Shown here: positions 1 through 21,300 of the stretch, piece by piece
How the letters are laid out: each line of letters starts with the position of its first letter
Position numbering within the stretch: the first letter of the stretch is position 1
Assembly (NCBI GenBank): GCA_021018815.1
Contig: JAITYX010000030.1
Location: forward strand, 1,131,001-1,195,000
Reading direction: 5' to 3'
Origin: Talinum fruticosum
Taxonomy: Eukaryota; Streptophyta; Magnoliopsida; Caryophyllales; Talinaceae
Length of the DNA stretch: 64,000 bases
Notes under the pieces: model-generated
Told to the model about the DNA's origin: nothing
The model's database searches: none
Seen by the model: the letters and a program-made list of their open reading frames with translations, nothing else
Position numbers and translations under genes: made by a program

Positions 1-839
1 CATGATATTACTTTACTTCTAAAATAATACATGTTAATTTTATCAATCTTCTCATAAACAACATTTTTAAAATTTTATAGCCAAAAACTAGTTACTAAAA
101 TATTTAGGCAATTATTTGGTATTAAATGGTAGTTGAAATGTTGTCGTCCTCAACCACATAAACTAGTTAGATAATTTTTTAAATAATTTCATTTTACGAA
201 ATGACGGCATTTCTTGTGTTTGATATTCTATCTCAAAAGTAATATTATTCCCTTTCTCTAAAATCCTTATTCCTTATCCGATGGAGTCTTTTTCAATACT
301 TTCTCTAATGATACCCCTCCCCGAATGATTTAGTGTTTTTTTCTAATTTCATCCATACTTTTACCTTGTCTTTCTATAATTGTATGTGCACCACGTATTT
401 TTATTCAATATATTAAATTATTTTTTAAAGCACATATTAATCCTTCTAATTCATTCATTATTGTATAGAAATAAGTCTATTTTAGATAAAATTTATTTAT
501 TCACAGTTATTTATACTATTTAGGTACAAATTCCAAAAAACAAATATTTTTTTGTGCCAAAATTCACAATTCATACATTATACTCTATGATTATCGGGGT
601 TCCCCAAATTCAGATTATTAATAATTTAAGATATAAAATAGTGAAGATTCTCATTTCTGAACCTTGGTTGTATTTTTCCCTTGTTACTGACAACCTGTTA
701 AAGCAGGTGACTCTCGAGGTGAGAGAAAGGGCAGGGTGGGCTGTGAACAGGAGACAGTTGTGTCGGTTGCCGGTTTCTGAACAACTCCACCCCCAAAAAA
801 AGATCAAATCGTGAGCTGCAGAGGGGATTAATCAGATTA

Positions 840-1010
840 CTGATCGTGAGAGCTGATTGGCTCATCCGTACAAACAAGGGTCCCACACCCGTACTCCCAC
901 ATCATCTTCAGCCAATCAGAGCTAGCCAGCGCATTGGTTACTTTAGACCCTGTCACGTGCCTCCTCCATGTGTGACGCGTCATCCACTGCTTTTTCCCCT
1001 TTTTTTTTAC
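840..1010. promoter_or_regulatory. Promoter-like island with CCAAT boxes and a G-box
   Basis: Within about 150 bases there are three CCAAT-type sequences (GATTGG near 855, CCAAT near 913, ATTGG near 935), a CACGTG G-box near 955, and the palindrome TGACGCGTCA near 975. The island is clearly less AT-rich than its surroundings. A possible splice donor (GCAGAG then GTAGGTGG) follows near 1182. No exon could be attached on either strand, so this may be a promoter for a transcript outside the window, for a non-coding transcript, or a relic. Confidence 0.3.
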
Positions 1011-2523
1011 TTTTAATTAAATTTCTCTGAGGCTATACTCTTTGTTGTTTTCCTCGATATTTTTGGAGAAAAATACTTTTTAGTTTCCAGTTTCGAGCAT
1101 TACCTTTTTCAGTCCTAAATTTGGAATTTCAAATTTGAGAACACCAGAAGCTAAATCAGGGTACTAAATTTGACAGCAGAGGTAGGTGGGGTTTATGGGA
1201 AACATCATTTATATACAGAATGTCTCTTACGTATTTTAGAATATATGTTTTCATCATATATTAATAGATAGTTAGATGAATTAAAAAACAATGAATTTTT
1301 ATGGGTCTAATATCTGTCTCTTTGAAGTATATACTCTCAAGAAGCATTTAAAAATTTGCGCTATTTATGTCATAAATTTATTTTATTTATACTCTAAAAA
1401 ATTATATATTTTGATATTTCCAATATGTTAAAACTTGTTTTACATAAATGATTAACGGATTTATAATAATTTTAAATTGAGGGCACTCATAATTCTGCAT
1501 GTAGTTCATAATATTTTAGCGAAATTTCAAATACATTTTCGTATTTTTATTCTTATTATAATTTTATTTTGTCTCAAGCCCAAAAATCATTTGTGAATAA
1601 ATATAAATACAGTAATTCTTTGTGTTTATTTTGGAGAAAACTAAAGTTGGATTGCAAGTTGAATAGTGATAGCAATCATAACTCTTGTAGGCTTATGGAT
1701 ATGGATGATTTCTACACTCTTCCTTCTGCACTTTTCTATTCAAAGCAAATGTTTTTGCTCTTGGCTTGTTTTATATGGAGTATTTATTTTATTTTATTTT
1801 TTTTATAGAGCGCGTTATATATATGAATCAAAGTCTCGTTTTCAAATTAATGAAGCAAAATGTCATTGGGGGTTCTTGCCTCGGGTCCTATAATACTGTA
1901 TTTATCCCTTTATAAATTACTATTAAAAAGATCAACATTTTTGGTGTTTAAATCTAAGTCTTTAATTTCATGATCATACTATTAAAATTTTTAAAAAGAA
2001 AAAAAGTCGATAACACAGACACACATACCTTTTTTAAAATGGATCTATGAGGTTTTATAAACAAGTTAAGGCTATAAAAATGGAAATGTTAGATTAAAGC
2101 AAATACGGAAAGTCCTCTCGAAAACCCGCGAGCCATTTTCATGCCTAAGTTATTATAATTTCCCTTTGCATTTACGTGTAGCCAAGATAGCCCCCTCCTG
2201 AGGAGGGGACCATAATATTTACCATCAAATTATGTCGTTTATGTCATAATCTCCAATTCATTTATAAAAAAACCTACCTACTTTGCATTCATAGGGCCAT
2301 AAGTAGACCAAATTAAATCTTTCTTGGATAGCTAAATATCTCTAAATAATTATATTGATAATTTACGGTATTGTTATCTTCCACTATGCCATGTTTGAAA
2401 TTAGATTAATGTCCTGAAACTGTCCGGTCGATCTATATGTATACATAAAACTTTACGTGAGAATAAAGAATTTTATTATTTTAATGAGATACACTTTAAT
2501 AGAGGGAGTTCACATAAAAGGGG

Positions 2524-2525
<2 letters not shown>

Positions 2526-2588
<63 letters not shown>
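2526..2588. repeat. (TA)n microsatellite
   Basis: An uninterrupted AT dinucleotide tract of about 63 bases in intergenic DNA. Tracts of this kind are usually length-polymorphic. Confidence 0.97.
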
Positions 2589-2592
<4 letters not shown>

Positions 2593-3173
2593 TTTATTGT
2601 TTTATTTTTGCATAGAAGGAAAGTGTAAAAAGGATGTAGATGACATTTACTCATTCGTTTGTTGTAGTGTGGCAAAGTTAGAAGTTTGAAATAAATGTGT
2701 CTAATGTTTTTGGACCAAATTCAAGAGTATCGTGCTACTTATAATTTTAAATGTTTTAATTTTTTTCTTTTTTAGCCAAGGCTGTCAGGGCTCCCCATGG
2801 TTGTAAAACAACATTTAAATCCTATGCCATTTTGATAAATAACAAATTTTGATGGTAAAAGGATGCGAAACATAATATAAATAACTTTTTTGTTGTTGTC
2901 TTAATTTAGGTTTTTCATTAACTTGGCCAATATATGTATGGTTGTGACTTTATGCCCAAGACAATTCATATTTGTCTGGCCCGCTCGTCCATAAAAGATT
3001 TTGCCCAACATTATTTTTCATAAGTTGGCAAATCTTGTCCCTCCACTTAAATTTCTTAACTTTATTGGTTTAGAATATGTTGAAATCCCTAAAAACTTCT
3101 CATGGAGATGTGTAAATAAACTTATTATGATCTTTATTTTTTTGTATCTTTATTTTTCTAATTATCTTGAAAA

Positions 3174-3175
<2 letters not shown>

Positions 3176-3261
<86 letters not shown>
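3176..3261. repeat. (TA)n microsatellite
   Basis: An uninterrupted AT dinucleotide tract of about 86 bases, ending exactly where the MITE-like element begins. The open frame that reads Ile-Tyr repeatedly through it is an artefact of the repeat. Confidence 0.97.
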
Positions 3262-3263
<2 letters not shown>

Positions 3264-3702
3264 TGTTTGGCCTAGATTTTAAAACTGTTTTTGAATGAAG
3301 TTAGGCCAAACACTAGTTTTTAAAAAATTTAAACTATTTTTCAAAATAATTTTGGAAAAAAAAAACTGCCCGAGAAAGACAAATAGCAAATAGTTGTTTC
3401 TGTTTCTAATTTTTTAAAAACTCCGTAATAACCACCCAAAATCTCATTATCTCTCTGTCTCTCCTATCTTTTTACGTTATTTTAATTATTCTATCTCCTT
3501 TATCTTTATCTCTCTGCTCTCTCTCTTATTTTATTTTATCTCTATTTTATTTCTATTTTTCTAAAAATTTTGACCAAATAAATTAATTATTTAAAAAATA
3601 CTTATATAAAATTTAGGCCAAACACTTGAAATTTTTCTTAAAAATAATTTTAAAAAATACTTTTTAAAAATAAATTTTTTTATAAAAAATTAGACCAAAC
3701 AT
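3262..3702. mobile_element. MITE-like non-autonomous DNA element
   Basis: The left end reads GGTGTTTGGCCTAGATTTT. The right end reads AAAAATTAGACCAAACATGC, whose reverse complement (GCATGTTTGGTCTAATTTT) matches the left end as an imperfect terminal inverted repeat. Internal copies of the GGCCAAACACT motif occur near 3304 and 3616. There is no coding capacity, and the size (~440 bp) fits a MITE. The abutting (TA)n tract hides any target-site duplication, so the superfamily is not assigned. Confidence 0.5.
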
Positions 3703-4068
3703 GCTCATAAACACGTTTAAATATTAGGAATGGATAATGAATTCAATCATACATATGGAGTGAATATTATGACATTATATATATGTGACTTAATGATAAA
3801 TTACGAAGGTATTAAAGAGTTTAATCCAATAATTTAGGCTTATTTATAAAAGAACATAAATTGCACCAAGGTAAAAAGATAAAAAAATATATATATCCTT
3901 ATAAGTCTAGCACATGACTTAGTGCTTCTTAAAGAAAATTTTTATCATATTTTTGAAGTATGAATTCTTAAAAATAATATAAACCTACGTAGCTAGGTTA
4001 ATATTTTTTATATAATAAAATATATATAATAAAAAAAACCTGCACAATTGTTAAAGTATTACTATATA

Positions 4069-4512
4069 CTAGGGTTATACCCCTTGCTTTGCAAGGGTAT
4101 TAATTAATTTTATTTTTATTAGTAGTTATTTTTCTACTTTTATTATTTATAATTGATTTACAACAATTAAAACTAACTGTAAACTAAAAAATAGCACTTT
4201 TTTTCAAATAACAATAATAAATTGATATATTAGATTATATAATTTTTTATAACAGTAAGTAAAAATATTTTTTATTTTTTTATTTTAATTAATATACTTT
4301 TCATTCATAATGTCAATTATATTTAATAATTTTTAAAACTAAATATAATTACTAATATTTTGTGAGATATGTGAATAGTCCCCACATTAAATTGAATTAA
4401 AATTGCATTGAATTTACCTATTTGGCATCCCACATGACATCTTAAGTGGCATCTTACGTGTCACTTCATACATTGATTCTACCCAACTTTTAATATATAT
4501 ATATATATATGA
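4069..4512 (-). mobile_element. Small non-autonomous Helitron-like element
   Basis: Read on the minus strand, the 3' end has a 7-bp stem hairpin (CCCTTGC, loop AAA, GCAAGGG), then 8 bases, then CTAG followed by T. This is the standard Helitron 3' terminus (hairpin, CTRR, insertion before T). The 5' end begins TC immediately after an A, the other half of the A/T insertion rule, followed by an AT-rich stretch and AGTGACACGTAAGATGCC-type sequence. It has no terminal inverted repeats or target duplication, as expected. At ~444 bp it has no Rep/helicase and would depend on an autonomous partner. Confidence 0.6.
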
Positions 4513-6034
4513 TATTGCATTTGAATGATAATTTTAACTATAATTGTCCAAGTATTGCGTTCATTTTGGTATAAAAAGAGACACAAAACTTTACATATTT
4601 AAATTAAAATAGCTCTACTGATAATTATAATTATCCTATATGTTCAACTAAATCATAAGCTAATAGAAAAATGTTGAGGCAACGACGTCACGAGTAACTT
4701 CCTTTTAAATAACTAAAAACGTGTGATTGAATTTGCTTCTTGTTTATGTGTAATGATAAATATTCAAATATTTGTTCAATATCATATTCCGGTCGGTCGG
4801 TAGCGATTTGAATATGTTTTATATTTTGCAATACATATATCACAAATTCGAGTTTATATTCGTGGCATAATATAATTTAGAGGAGAAAATTTAATTTTTT
4901 CGGGAAGGGAAGAGAACTACTGAAAAGACAATAAATTTTAAAAAATTAAAACAAAATACCACATACGATAATTTAAGTGAGTCTATAAACTTAAATCTAT
5001 GGCATAATTTATATTAGTTATAAGCCTATATTATTGTATTATTAAAATTTAAAAGTTGAGATTACTTCTTTACCAAACATTGTTGTAGTTGAAAGTACCA
5101 TAGCTAGTAATATTTATTTAATAAAATAATCAACAACAATGTTTCTTTTTTTTTCACCCCAAAAAAGGGACAATAATAAACTTATTTAGAGTTGAGTGAC
5201 GTCACTATTGACTGGAATATGGGAAGGGTTTGTAGGGTTTTCTCTCATGATTAAGCCACTATTAGTTTTGCTTTGGCTATAAGATTAGGTAGGAGCCAAA
5301 TTATCTTAATGGGATCATATACACTTGGTGACTTGATCTTTTCAAATTCCTGATAAATGACAATAAAAAATGTTTTTTTCGAAGATTAACCTCTTTATGG
5401 TAACTGAATGGTACAAATGCGGTGTACTGCAAGTGACCGATTTTGTTACTCACTTCAACTAGTTAGTTGTATGTTTTGATAACCTATTTTAAGTACTATT
5501 TTTGCAAGATTCCATATAATAATCGCATGCATCATGATCCATGATCGAAGAATCACCTTCAATAAATCGCTTCACGCAATCCTTTGTCATGTATGTCAAG
5601 GAGACATCTCGTTATAAAAACTCAAACAAACGACAAAAGATGACAATATTTAATAATAGAAACTATTTTCTTAAAATTTGGACACTTTCACATATAATTA
5701 TGCTGAAGTTAAAAATACATATTATTTATTTATTATTTAGTGATATACTACTTATGATTAAAAATACTACAACCACCATATTTTTTTTTTGGGGGTTGAA
5801 AGTTTCATTTTTCTAACAAAAGCCCCAACCCCAACCCCAAATCGTAGAAGTTGACTATCTGATTGCTGTGCCTGTCATAATCTGGTATTTCATCTCCTCG
5901 TCCATTTCTATTCTCTCTCTCCTCTCCCTCTTTCTCTCTCTCATTTCATACACCCGCACGTACTGCTATTACTATTACAACTTCCCAATTTCGATTCCCT
6001 CTCTCTCTCTGTCTCTCTCTCTCTCTCTCTGACT

Positions 6035-14375
<8,341 letters not shown>

Positions 14376-15724
14376 AGGTTGCTGAATGGGGCAGTTTAGC
14401 TATTAGAAAAAGAAAGAAAATTCCAACTGTACATGTTTGTGTTTGTAATTTGTTGTCATAGCATTACTTTTGCTTAACCTACACAAGCGAACCCTGCTCT
14501 CGTCAGATTAGTTTTCGATATTCGAATTGCGCTTCGGGTTGTAAATAATAACGGTGTATTGCTGGCTCCTGCAGCATTGCTAGGCCTTTCAATATCATCT
14601 ATTTCTCTCTCTAGCCTTTATCTCGTTGTCGCTTGATTGATGTTTCCTGAAGTGGTACATAACAAAAGGATAATGGCTCTTATTCTGACTCAAGGATTGA
14701 GTTATCTGATTATTATCAAACAAATCAGCCAACTGGACCGGCTAATTAGGTCGACAGGTCAAATTGACCCAACAAATCAACGGTTAGGACTTATGGGCTT
14801 GATCTTCACATAGATTAAGCTACTTCTTTATTGGCCCACTTATCCTCTCCTCTTTTTTGTTTTTTTTTTTTTGGGGTGTTTAAGTGGCGAATGAAAGACA
14901 AGCCTAAAATATCAAGGCCTCGAGGGTGAGGTGATTGCTACTACATCCCCACAGATTCTTTTTTTTGTTTTTAATGTATGAATCCGCGTCTTTGCTGATT
15001 GCATATATTTGGATCTCATAATCGAACAAATCAGCTTTAGAATTTCACAAATTTATTTATAGATCCAAAATTATCTAATAATTTTGAAACAAGAAGAGTT
15101 ATTGTCGTCGTATAATCTCTCCTACGTTCCTACCCTACCAACGTCCCTATCTTCCCCTTCACGTCAATGATTACCTCCCCCTTTCTTTGTTCCTTCGTAA
15201 CACCTGCCCACCCCCCAACAAAAAAAACCCAAAAAAACAATTACCCAACCCCCTCTCAAAAAGATCTTTGCCTACGGCCTACCCACCCACCCAACCCCCA
15301 AAAAATAAAGGGGTTAAAATATTTTTTTAAAAATGATATTTGCGAATTCAAGAAAAATTTTGACATTTTCCTAGTTCATTCTCAATCCTCATCTACCCCC
15401 CCAAAAAAAAAAGGAAAAAGAAACCCTCATCTCTGTTTTCATGAAACATCTGCATATCAGCATATGATATGTACAGAGAGCTTCTGTGGAAAGCTGAGTC
15501 TCTGATCCCACCAAACTAAAAACTTCTCTCTTTCTTTCTTTCTCTCTCTACACACACGCTGTTATACAGTTCATTGTCCGATCACAAGAAGCCCCACTTC
15601 TTTTCTGCAATACCCATTTGTTTTTATCACTCTTTCCATTGACCCTTTTCCCTTGATTTATCATTTCTGGGGAAAAATCTTAGTCTTTACACCCCCTTCT
15701 TCTTTGGTGGGTTTTGTCTAGGAG
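14376..15724. other. Intergenic region: MINDY 3' flank and KNAT7 promoter
   Basis: The first ~250 bases are the likely MINDY 3' UTR. Further on there are homopolymer T runs, a C-rich block at 15282-15299 (four C runs, a G-quadruplex motif on the minus strand), and CT-rich sequence at 15520-15560 that looks like the KNAT7 5' leader. No gene was seen. Confidence 0.6.
15282..15299 (-). other. G-quadruplex motif upstream of KNAT7
   Basis: The plus strand reads CCCACCCACCCAACCCCC, so the minus strand has four G runs separated by 1-2 bases, satisfying the classic G3+N1-7 rule. It sits ~430 bases before the KNAT7 start codon. Confidence 0.5.
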
Positions 15725-18333
15725 ATGGAAGAACAGGGGTTGAGGATGATGGCGGGAGGTGGCGGCGGAGGTGGAATCGGCGGTTTCATGGGCGGCGATG
15801 TGGCGTTTGAAGATGAATTCCGGCACCAAAAGGCGGAGATAGTGGCGCATCCACTATATGAACAGGTTTTGGCTGCCCATGTTGAGTGTGTAAGGGTAGC
15901 TACCCCAATTGATCAGCTTCCCCTCATCGATGCCCAGCTCTCTCAGTATCACAATCTTCTCCGTTCTTATGGTTCACATCAAACTCACTCTCTCTCTCCT
16001 CATGAAAAGCAGGAACTTGACAACTTCTTGGTAAACCAAAATTCTCCTTAAAAATGGGTCAAAACCCCATCTTTTTCTTTTTTCTTTTTAGTAATGAAGT
16101 TTTTTGTTGATGATAAGAAGTAAATGTTTGGGTGTTTATTTTTGAAAATTGTGTTTTGGTTTTCTCTGACCTCCCCCTCAGGCACAGTATTTATCAGTAT
16201 TATGTTCGTTCAAAGAGCAGCTCCAGCAACATCTTAGGGTTCATGCTGTTGAAGCAGTCATGGCTTGCCGTGAAATAGAACAAAATTTGCAAAATCTTAC
16301 TGGTATATCTTCTTCTTTTCACTCTTCTTAAGGGTTCTTATTAGATCATACAATCATGCCAAATCATTTGTCAAATTTGTCTATTTGAATTCACACCGTT
16401 AAATGACAGGAAGAATACCCATTTGTTTGTATGTAAATGAAAATATTTTGTTTAAAAAAAGGGGAAAGCCATTGGTACTGAAGGAATATACACATATGAA
16501 ATTGAGTTCCTTATGCAAAACATGTCATATTTTTCTGTAATATGTTGTTGTGTTTGTGGTTGATGAAGTTTACCATTCAATTGGGTTCTATTGCTTCATT
16601 TTTTGGTGATTGATATGTTTGGTGAGCATAATGATTGAGAGATATCAAATGGCAAAATTGGAAGGGAGGGTAGGGTTTCTTGCATTTGCTTGTATTGGAA
16701 GGTGGGTGAAGTGGGTCCCATTTGTAGAGGAAATTTTAAGTTTTGAGTTCAGAGGAGACGGAATAATTAGTTGGGTGATAGAAGGAACAAAAGAAAATAA
16801 ACACAAGGTGTAGTTTCAACCTCCACTGATCATAATTGATATTTGCTGGGTATCAATCGAACACGTTTGGTTGTAGAAGGGATTTTGCATGATTGCTTAT
16901 AGATGATATTATGATTAATATTCCCTAATTATTAATGACGATGACGATGATGATGTTGATGACGATGTGGAGGAAAGTTGTTAATCTGTTAATTAATGTC
17001 ATTAGGGAAAGTTGGATTGTGATAAATTCACAGTATTTCATATTCCGAAAAACTTTTCTGAGCGGATAACTTCTTTAGTTTCATGATGATGCCATTTCAA
17101 TCTAGAGAAACCTTTGAGGATCTTTGGAAGATCCAAATGTAGGTTCCAGTATGATGAGATATCCTTTAGGATTTCACTACCTATCTTACTCGCTTAATTT
17201 TAAACTAGTTTTATGCTCTTTTAGTATGTCCATTGGAAAATGTTTTTGTGCGTTTTTCAATAGTCTCTTTGCTTATGACTGTTCAGATGGGTAAGGCTAG
17301 ATGTGTAACATTTGACCTCTCCATAGCTTTCTTGAGTGTGATTGTTACTGAGTTTGTTGTTGTCATTTATTGTACGTGCTAGATTTGGGGTTCTGAAGCA
17401 CATTGCTAATGATCTTTCTTTGCCAACCATGATGTTTGAGTTGGTGTCAAGATTATGAGACTCTAGCTTATGGCAATGTTTGAGGCAGATATATTTAGAT
17501 TTCACCTAATATTTATTATTGATTAAATGCTCTTATACAATTCGAAAAGATGTCATTATTCTCATTCAATCAAATTGGGGAAACGAACAATTGAATATGC
17601 AATCACTTCTACTCGATGAGTGTGTGTGTGTCTTGCTGAAGCTTTGCTGGGGAAATTTTTTCTCAGGAGCAACTGTTGGAGAAGGAACAGGAGCAACAAT
17701 GTCAGATGATGAGGAAGATTTGCAGTTGGACTACCCATTAGATCAGAGTGAAGGAGGAGATGCACATGACATGATGGGGTTTGGTCCATCAATTCCTACA
17801 GAGTTTGAGAAATCTCTGATGGACAGAGTTCGCCATGAGCTTAAGCTCGAGTTTAAGCAGGTCTGTTTTACCATTAAGAACTATTTATGCGTTGATGAGG
17901 TGAAGATATGTCAGCAGATTGATAACAAACCTTGCAATGCAGGGGTTCAAGTCTAGAATAGAAGATGTGAGGGAGGAAATACTGAGGAAAAGAAGAGCAG
18001 GGAAACTACCCGGAGACACTACTTCAGTTCTCAAGGCTTGGTGGGACCAACATTCTAAGTGGCCTTACCCTACTGTAAGAATCACTAAACTGTACTGATA
18101 ATTCTGCATCTTCTTGTATTAGCTATATTTGGAGATGAAAATTGCCAAAACAATTATCCTTAAGATGAATGAAAAATGATCTGAGATGACAGGAAGATGA
18201 CAAGGCAAAACTGGTAGAGGAGACAGGGTTGCAACTCAAGCAGATCAATAACTGGTTTATCAACCAGAGGAAGCGCAACTGGCATTCCACCTCTCAATCC
18301 CCCACTTCCATCAAGTCCAAGCGCAAGCGATAA
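15725..18333 (+). CDS. KNAT7: Class II KNOX homeodomain transcription factor, KNAT7-like
   Basis: 297-residue TALE homeodomain protein in five exons (15725-16030, 16182-16302, 17667-17860, 17943-18074, 18193-18333), all phases consistent. KNOX1 is at about residues 33-72 ([20 protein letters not shown]), KNOX2 about 95-140 ([20 protein letters not shown]), then an acidic linker containing [15 protein letters not shown]. The ELK domain is about 198-220 and the homeodomain about 221-283, with the PYP three-residue loop and [11 protein letters not shown] recognition helix. Close agreement with Arabidopsis KNAT7 (291 residues), including the [12 protein letters not shown] linker and the SIKSKRKR tail, supports orthology over KNAT3/4/5. 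KNAT7 is known to modulate secondary cell-wall deposition together with MYB75, OFP and BLH6 partners. A Gly-rich N-terminal stretch (residues 12-19) is a small variation. Intact. Confidence 0.95.
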
Positions 18334-21300
18334 TTGAAGCACCCCCCAAAAAAAAAAAAAGGTTGGTCTTTGTTTTCGCTTATTTGAAGTGATTTGTAAG
18401 AAAAAGAGGGCCAAAACTTTATGCATATGTAGTTTTTGTGCCAAAGTTCCACTGTATATATTGGCATGGCATGGCCGGTCAGTCTTACTTATCTAACCAG
18501 AAACTCTTGTGAAAATGCTGGAGAATATGTATTATCAGTTACAGTTTGGTTTAAAGGATATGAAATACTACTATATAATGTTTTGTAAGATCCCTCTATG
18601 GCCTTGTGAATTATTTTTGTTCCTGATTTTTGCAAAAATGCTGGTTATTCTGAGCTAGAATTTCATGCTGTCTTCATGCCATTCATAACATTGAGAAGTA
18701 AGGGATGTGAAGGCCGTGTTTGGCTGAATGGGTACATCTCTCTAAAGAAAAGTTACAATGACGACTAACAAACAATACTGAATTATTGATTGAATCTTAT
18801 ACATCATGTTTTTTATCATTTTGCACAGTGGTCCAAGTATCTGCTTCTATTGTCGATGGTTGTTTTATATAGGTAAATTTCATAAAACTCGCCTCTAAAC
18901 CACCTAAACGTAATGATCAATACTCGAGACTATGATATAGTTTGCGATGGTATGAAGGATACCAAAAGTTAAAGGTGAGGTCTATATTGGGCCTAGTGGA
19001 TTATGAAAGCCCAGTATTTCTAGCAACTTAATGGGCCAATTGGCTCAAAACTAGATGACCTCAGGCCTTGGCCTTTCTGGGCTTCAAAGTTTTCATTTTT
19101 GGAGGTGGCCCACTTTCAAATCATGCCGTAAATAAATACATGAATGTTAGCATGTTACCCTTCCTCCCCCCCACCCCCTTTTTTTTGGGCAAAGAAATAA
19201 ACGAATGAAAATTATGGAATAAAAGAAAAAAAAACTACCTTGAGATCTGATCCGGATCATCAGTCCATCCACCTCACGACCAGGCAAAAACCTCTCACGT
19301 CGTGACAAGCACGTGGTGATGGGATCTCAAAATTTTATTTTATTTTTTACATTTTTGTGGGACCCAACTACCTTCTACATTTTCTTTTTGTTTATATTTT
19401 TGTGGGATACAAATACAATGTGAGCTCATCACGGTCAATTGTGTGAAGAACCTCATGTTGTGTCAAATTTACTATTTATGTCTATTATTATTAAATGTAA
19501 TTGTATCCCCTACTAAAAATCAGAGTATTTATATTAATATGTTAAAAATTTTAGCAAATTTAAAAAAATAGCATTTGTCCTTGTTTTGTTCACAAGTCAG
19601 CTTCATTTATCACCACCAACAATTTTTTTAAATTAAAAAGAGGATTTATAAATTGCTCCACGCCTGTTAGCATATATAAATCTAATAAAAGTCAAATTAA
19701 ATATAAAATTTAAAATATTTTAAAACCAAACCCGAAAATCAGACATGAGATTGAATTTGAATTAATTAATATGAATTAGTCCATTACCCTCCCTCCTTAT
19801 AATAGCAAATGAACAAAAATAAAATTTAGAACTCAAAACTCAAAATATCTTCGATAAAGAGACCAACTTCAACATTAATCTTATATTTCCTTAACAATAT
19901 CGAGACTAAGGGCTTGCAATCACCTTGAATGGCGAACACTCCTAATGGGCTAACTCTACTAGAGAGAGCTAACTCTACAACAAGTAATATGCTTACGTCT
20001 CTCCTATTTTTAGACTCAAAAGGCCTTTATTTTGAGGCACTCCAGCTACCTCCTTAATTTTGAGGCACTCCAGCTACCATAATGTCACCATGTGTCCTAA
20101 CAATTAGTTCCCCGTCCACGACATTCTCCCTTTAATTTATTTACATCAAATTAATTTTTCACACTTTAAATCAAATATCTATCATGAGCTGAAACTTACC
20201 ATCACGATTTTAAATATCTAAAGATCTTAACGCATCACTAACAATGAAACGATAAACTTCTTGCCAACAATACATTAATAAGCTTTAATTATAATATCAT
20301 TTATTTCACACTACTTTGATGATATTCAAACTTCTCATATTTTGATCATTTTATAATTTATTAAGCACAAACATTAAAAATATGGATAAAAATTCTTTAA
20401 AAAGACATCACATTTTAATTTCAATAGATTTCTTATAAAACTCTCCATCGGTTACACATCCATCATCATTTTTGAACAAAATTAATTGATATTAAGATAA
20501 ACTAATATTTTATATGAAGATTCTTTTTTAAACTAAGCTCAATTTTTTTATTTTTTCAAAAGTAACCCAATTGGGGCTTAGGTCAGATAAAGACCCACAC
20601 GATTTGAATGAATTTTTTCAAAAAAGAAATTAATAAAATAAGGGTACACATCTAAAATATGTTAAGTAAATTTTATAATATTCATTGACTATAAAAAAGA
20701 TTTAATTGGTCAGACCAAATTACATACACGCAGGTGATGACGGGAATATAGGTTAATTTTAATATCTAAAAAATATCAATCGATTTTATTAGAAATAATA
20801 TCAACCAATCAATGTTCAAGGATAACTTAAATAAAGTATCACCAGGAAAACTCAGCCACCAAAAAAAAAAAAAAAAAAAAAACCATTTGTATAAGTTTTT
20901 AAGTACTCTGACACGTTAGTTGTTAGTTTACTCACCGACAGGACAACGCTACTTAGAGCTGACAAATATTTACGTTCCAATTAAATTTAAAAATTTAATT
21001 TAAAATTTAGACGAAATATTATCGGATCAAATTCAGATCCAACTTAAAATTTAGACGAGATATTAATAATGATAGTTATTTTTTAATTTAGATCGAATAA
21101 ATATAAGTGTAAATTCAAATTAACATCGTGTATGAACATTAGAATTAAAAAAATTTATAACTGTTTATATTATTGTTTTATTTAAAAATTATATTATTAT
21201 TTTTAAAATCAAACTGAAAAGTGAATATCACCGAAATTTTAATTTAGAAACGGTGATACAAAATGTAATGAATTAAATTCTCAGTACTTATGTGATTTCT

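Larger units (their letters stand above)
1..6034. other. AT-rich intergenic region left of the MINDY gene
   Basis: No convincing coding exon was found. Open frames here are short, low-complexity and without recognisable domains. The stretch contains a promoter-like GC-richer island (about 840-1010), two long (TA)n microsatellites, a MITE-like element, a small Helitron-like element, and a perfect 7-bp-stem hairpin at 2192-2208. A full TGACGTCA palindrome (bZIP-type site) lies at 5197-5204. The last ~130 bases before the MINDY start codon are pyrimidine-rich (CT tracts around 5910-6030), which looks like its 5' UTR. Confidence 0.7.

Noticed and set aside
3001..3282. 93-codon frame with a run of Ile-Tyr
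   Set aside because: It is a translation of the (TA)n microsatellite and has no domain.
5197..5204. TGACGTCA bZIP site as a MINDY promoter element
   Set aside because: More than 800 bases from the start codon, with no supporting motif cluster; noted only in the intergenic description.
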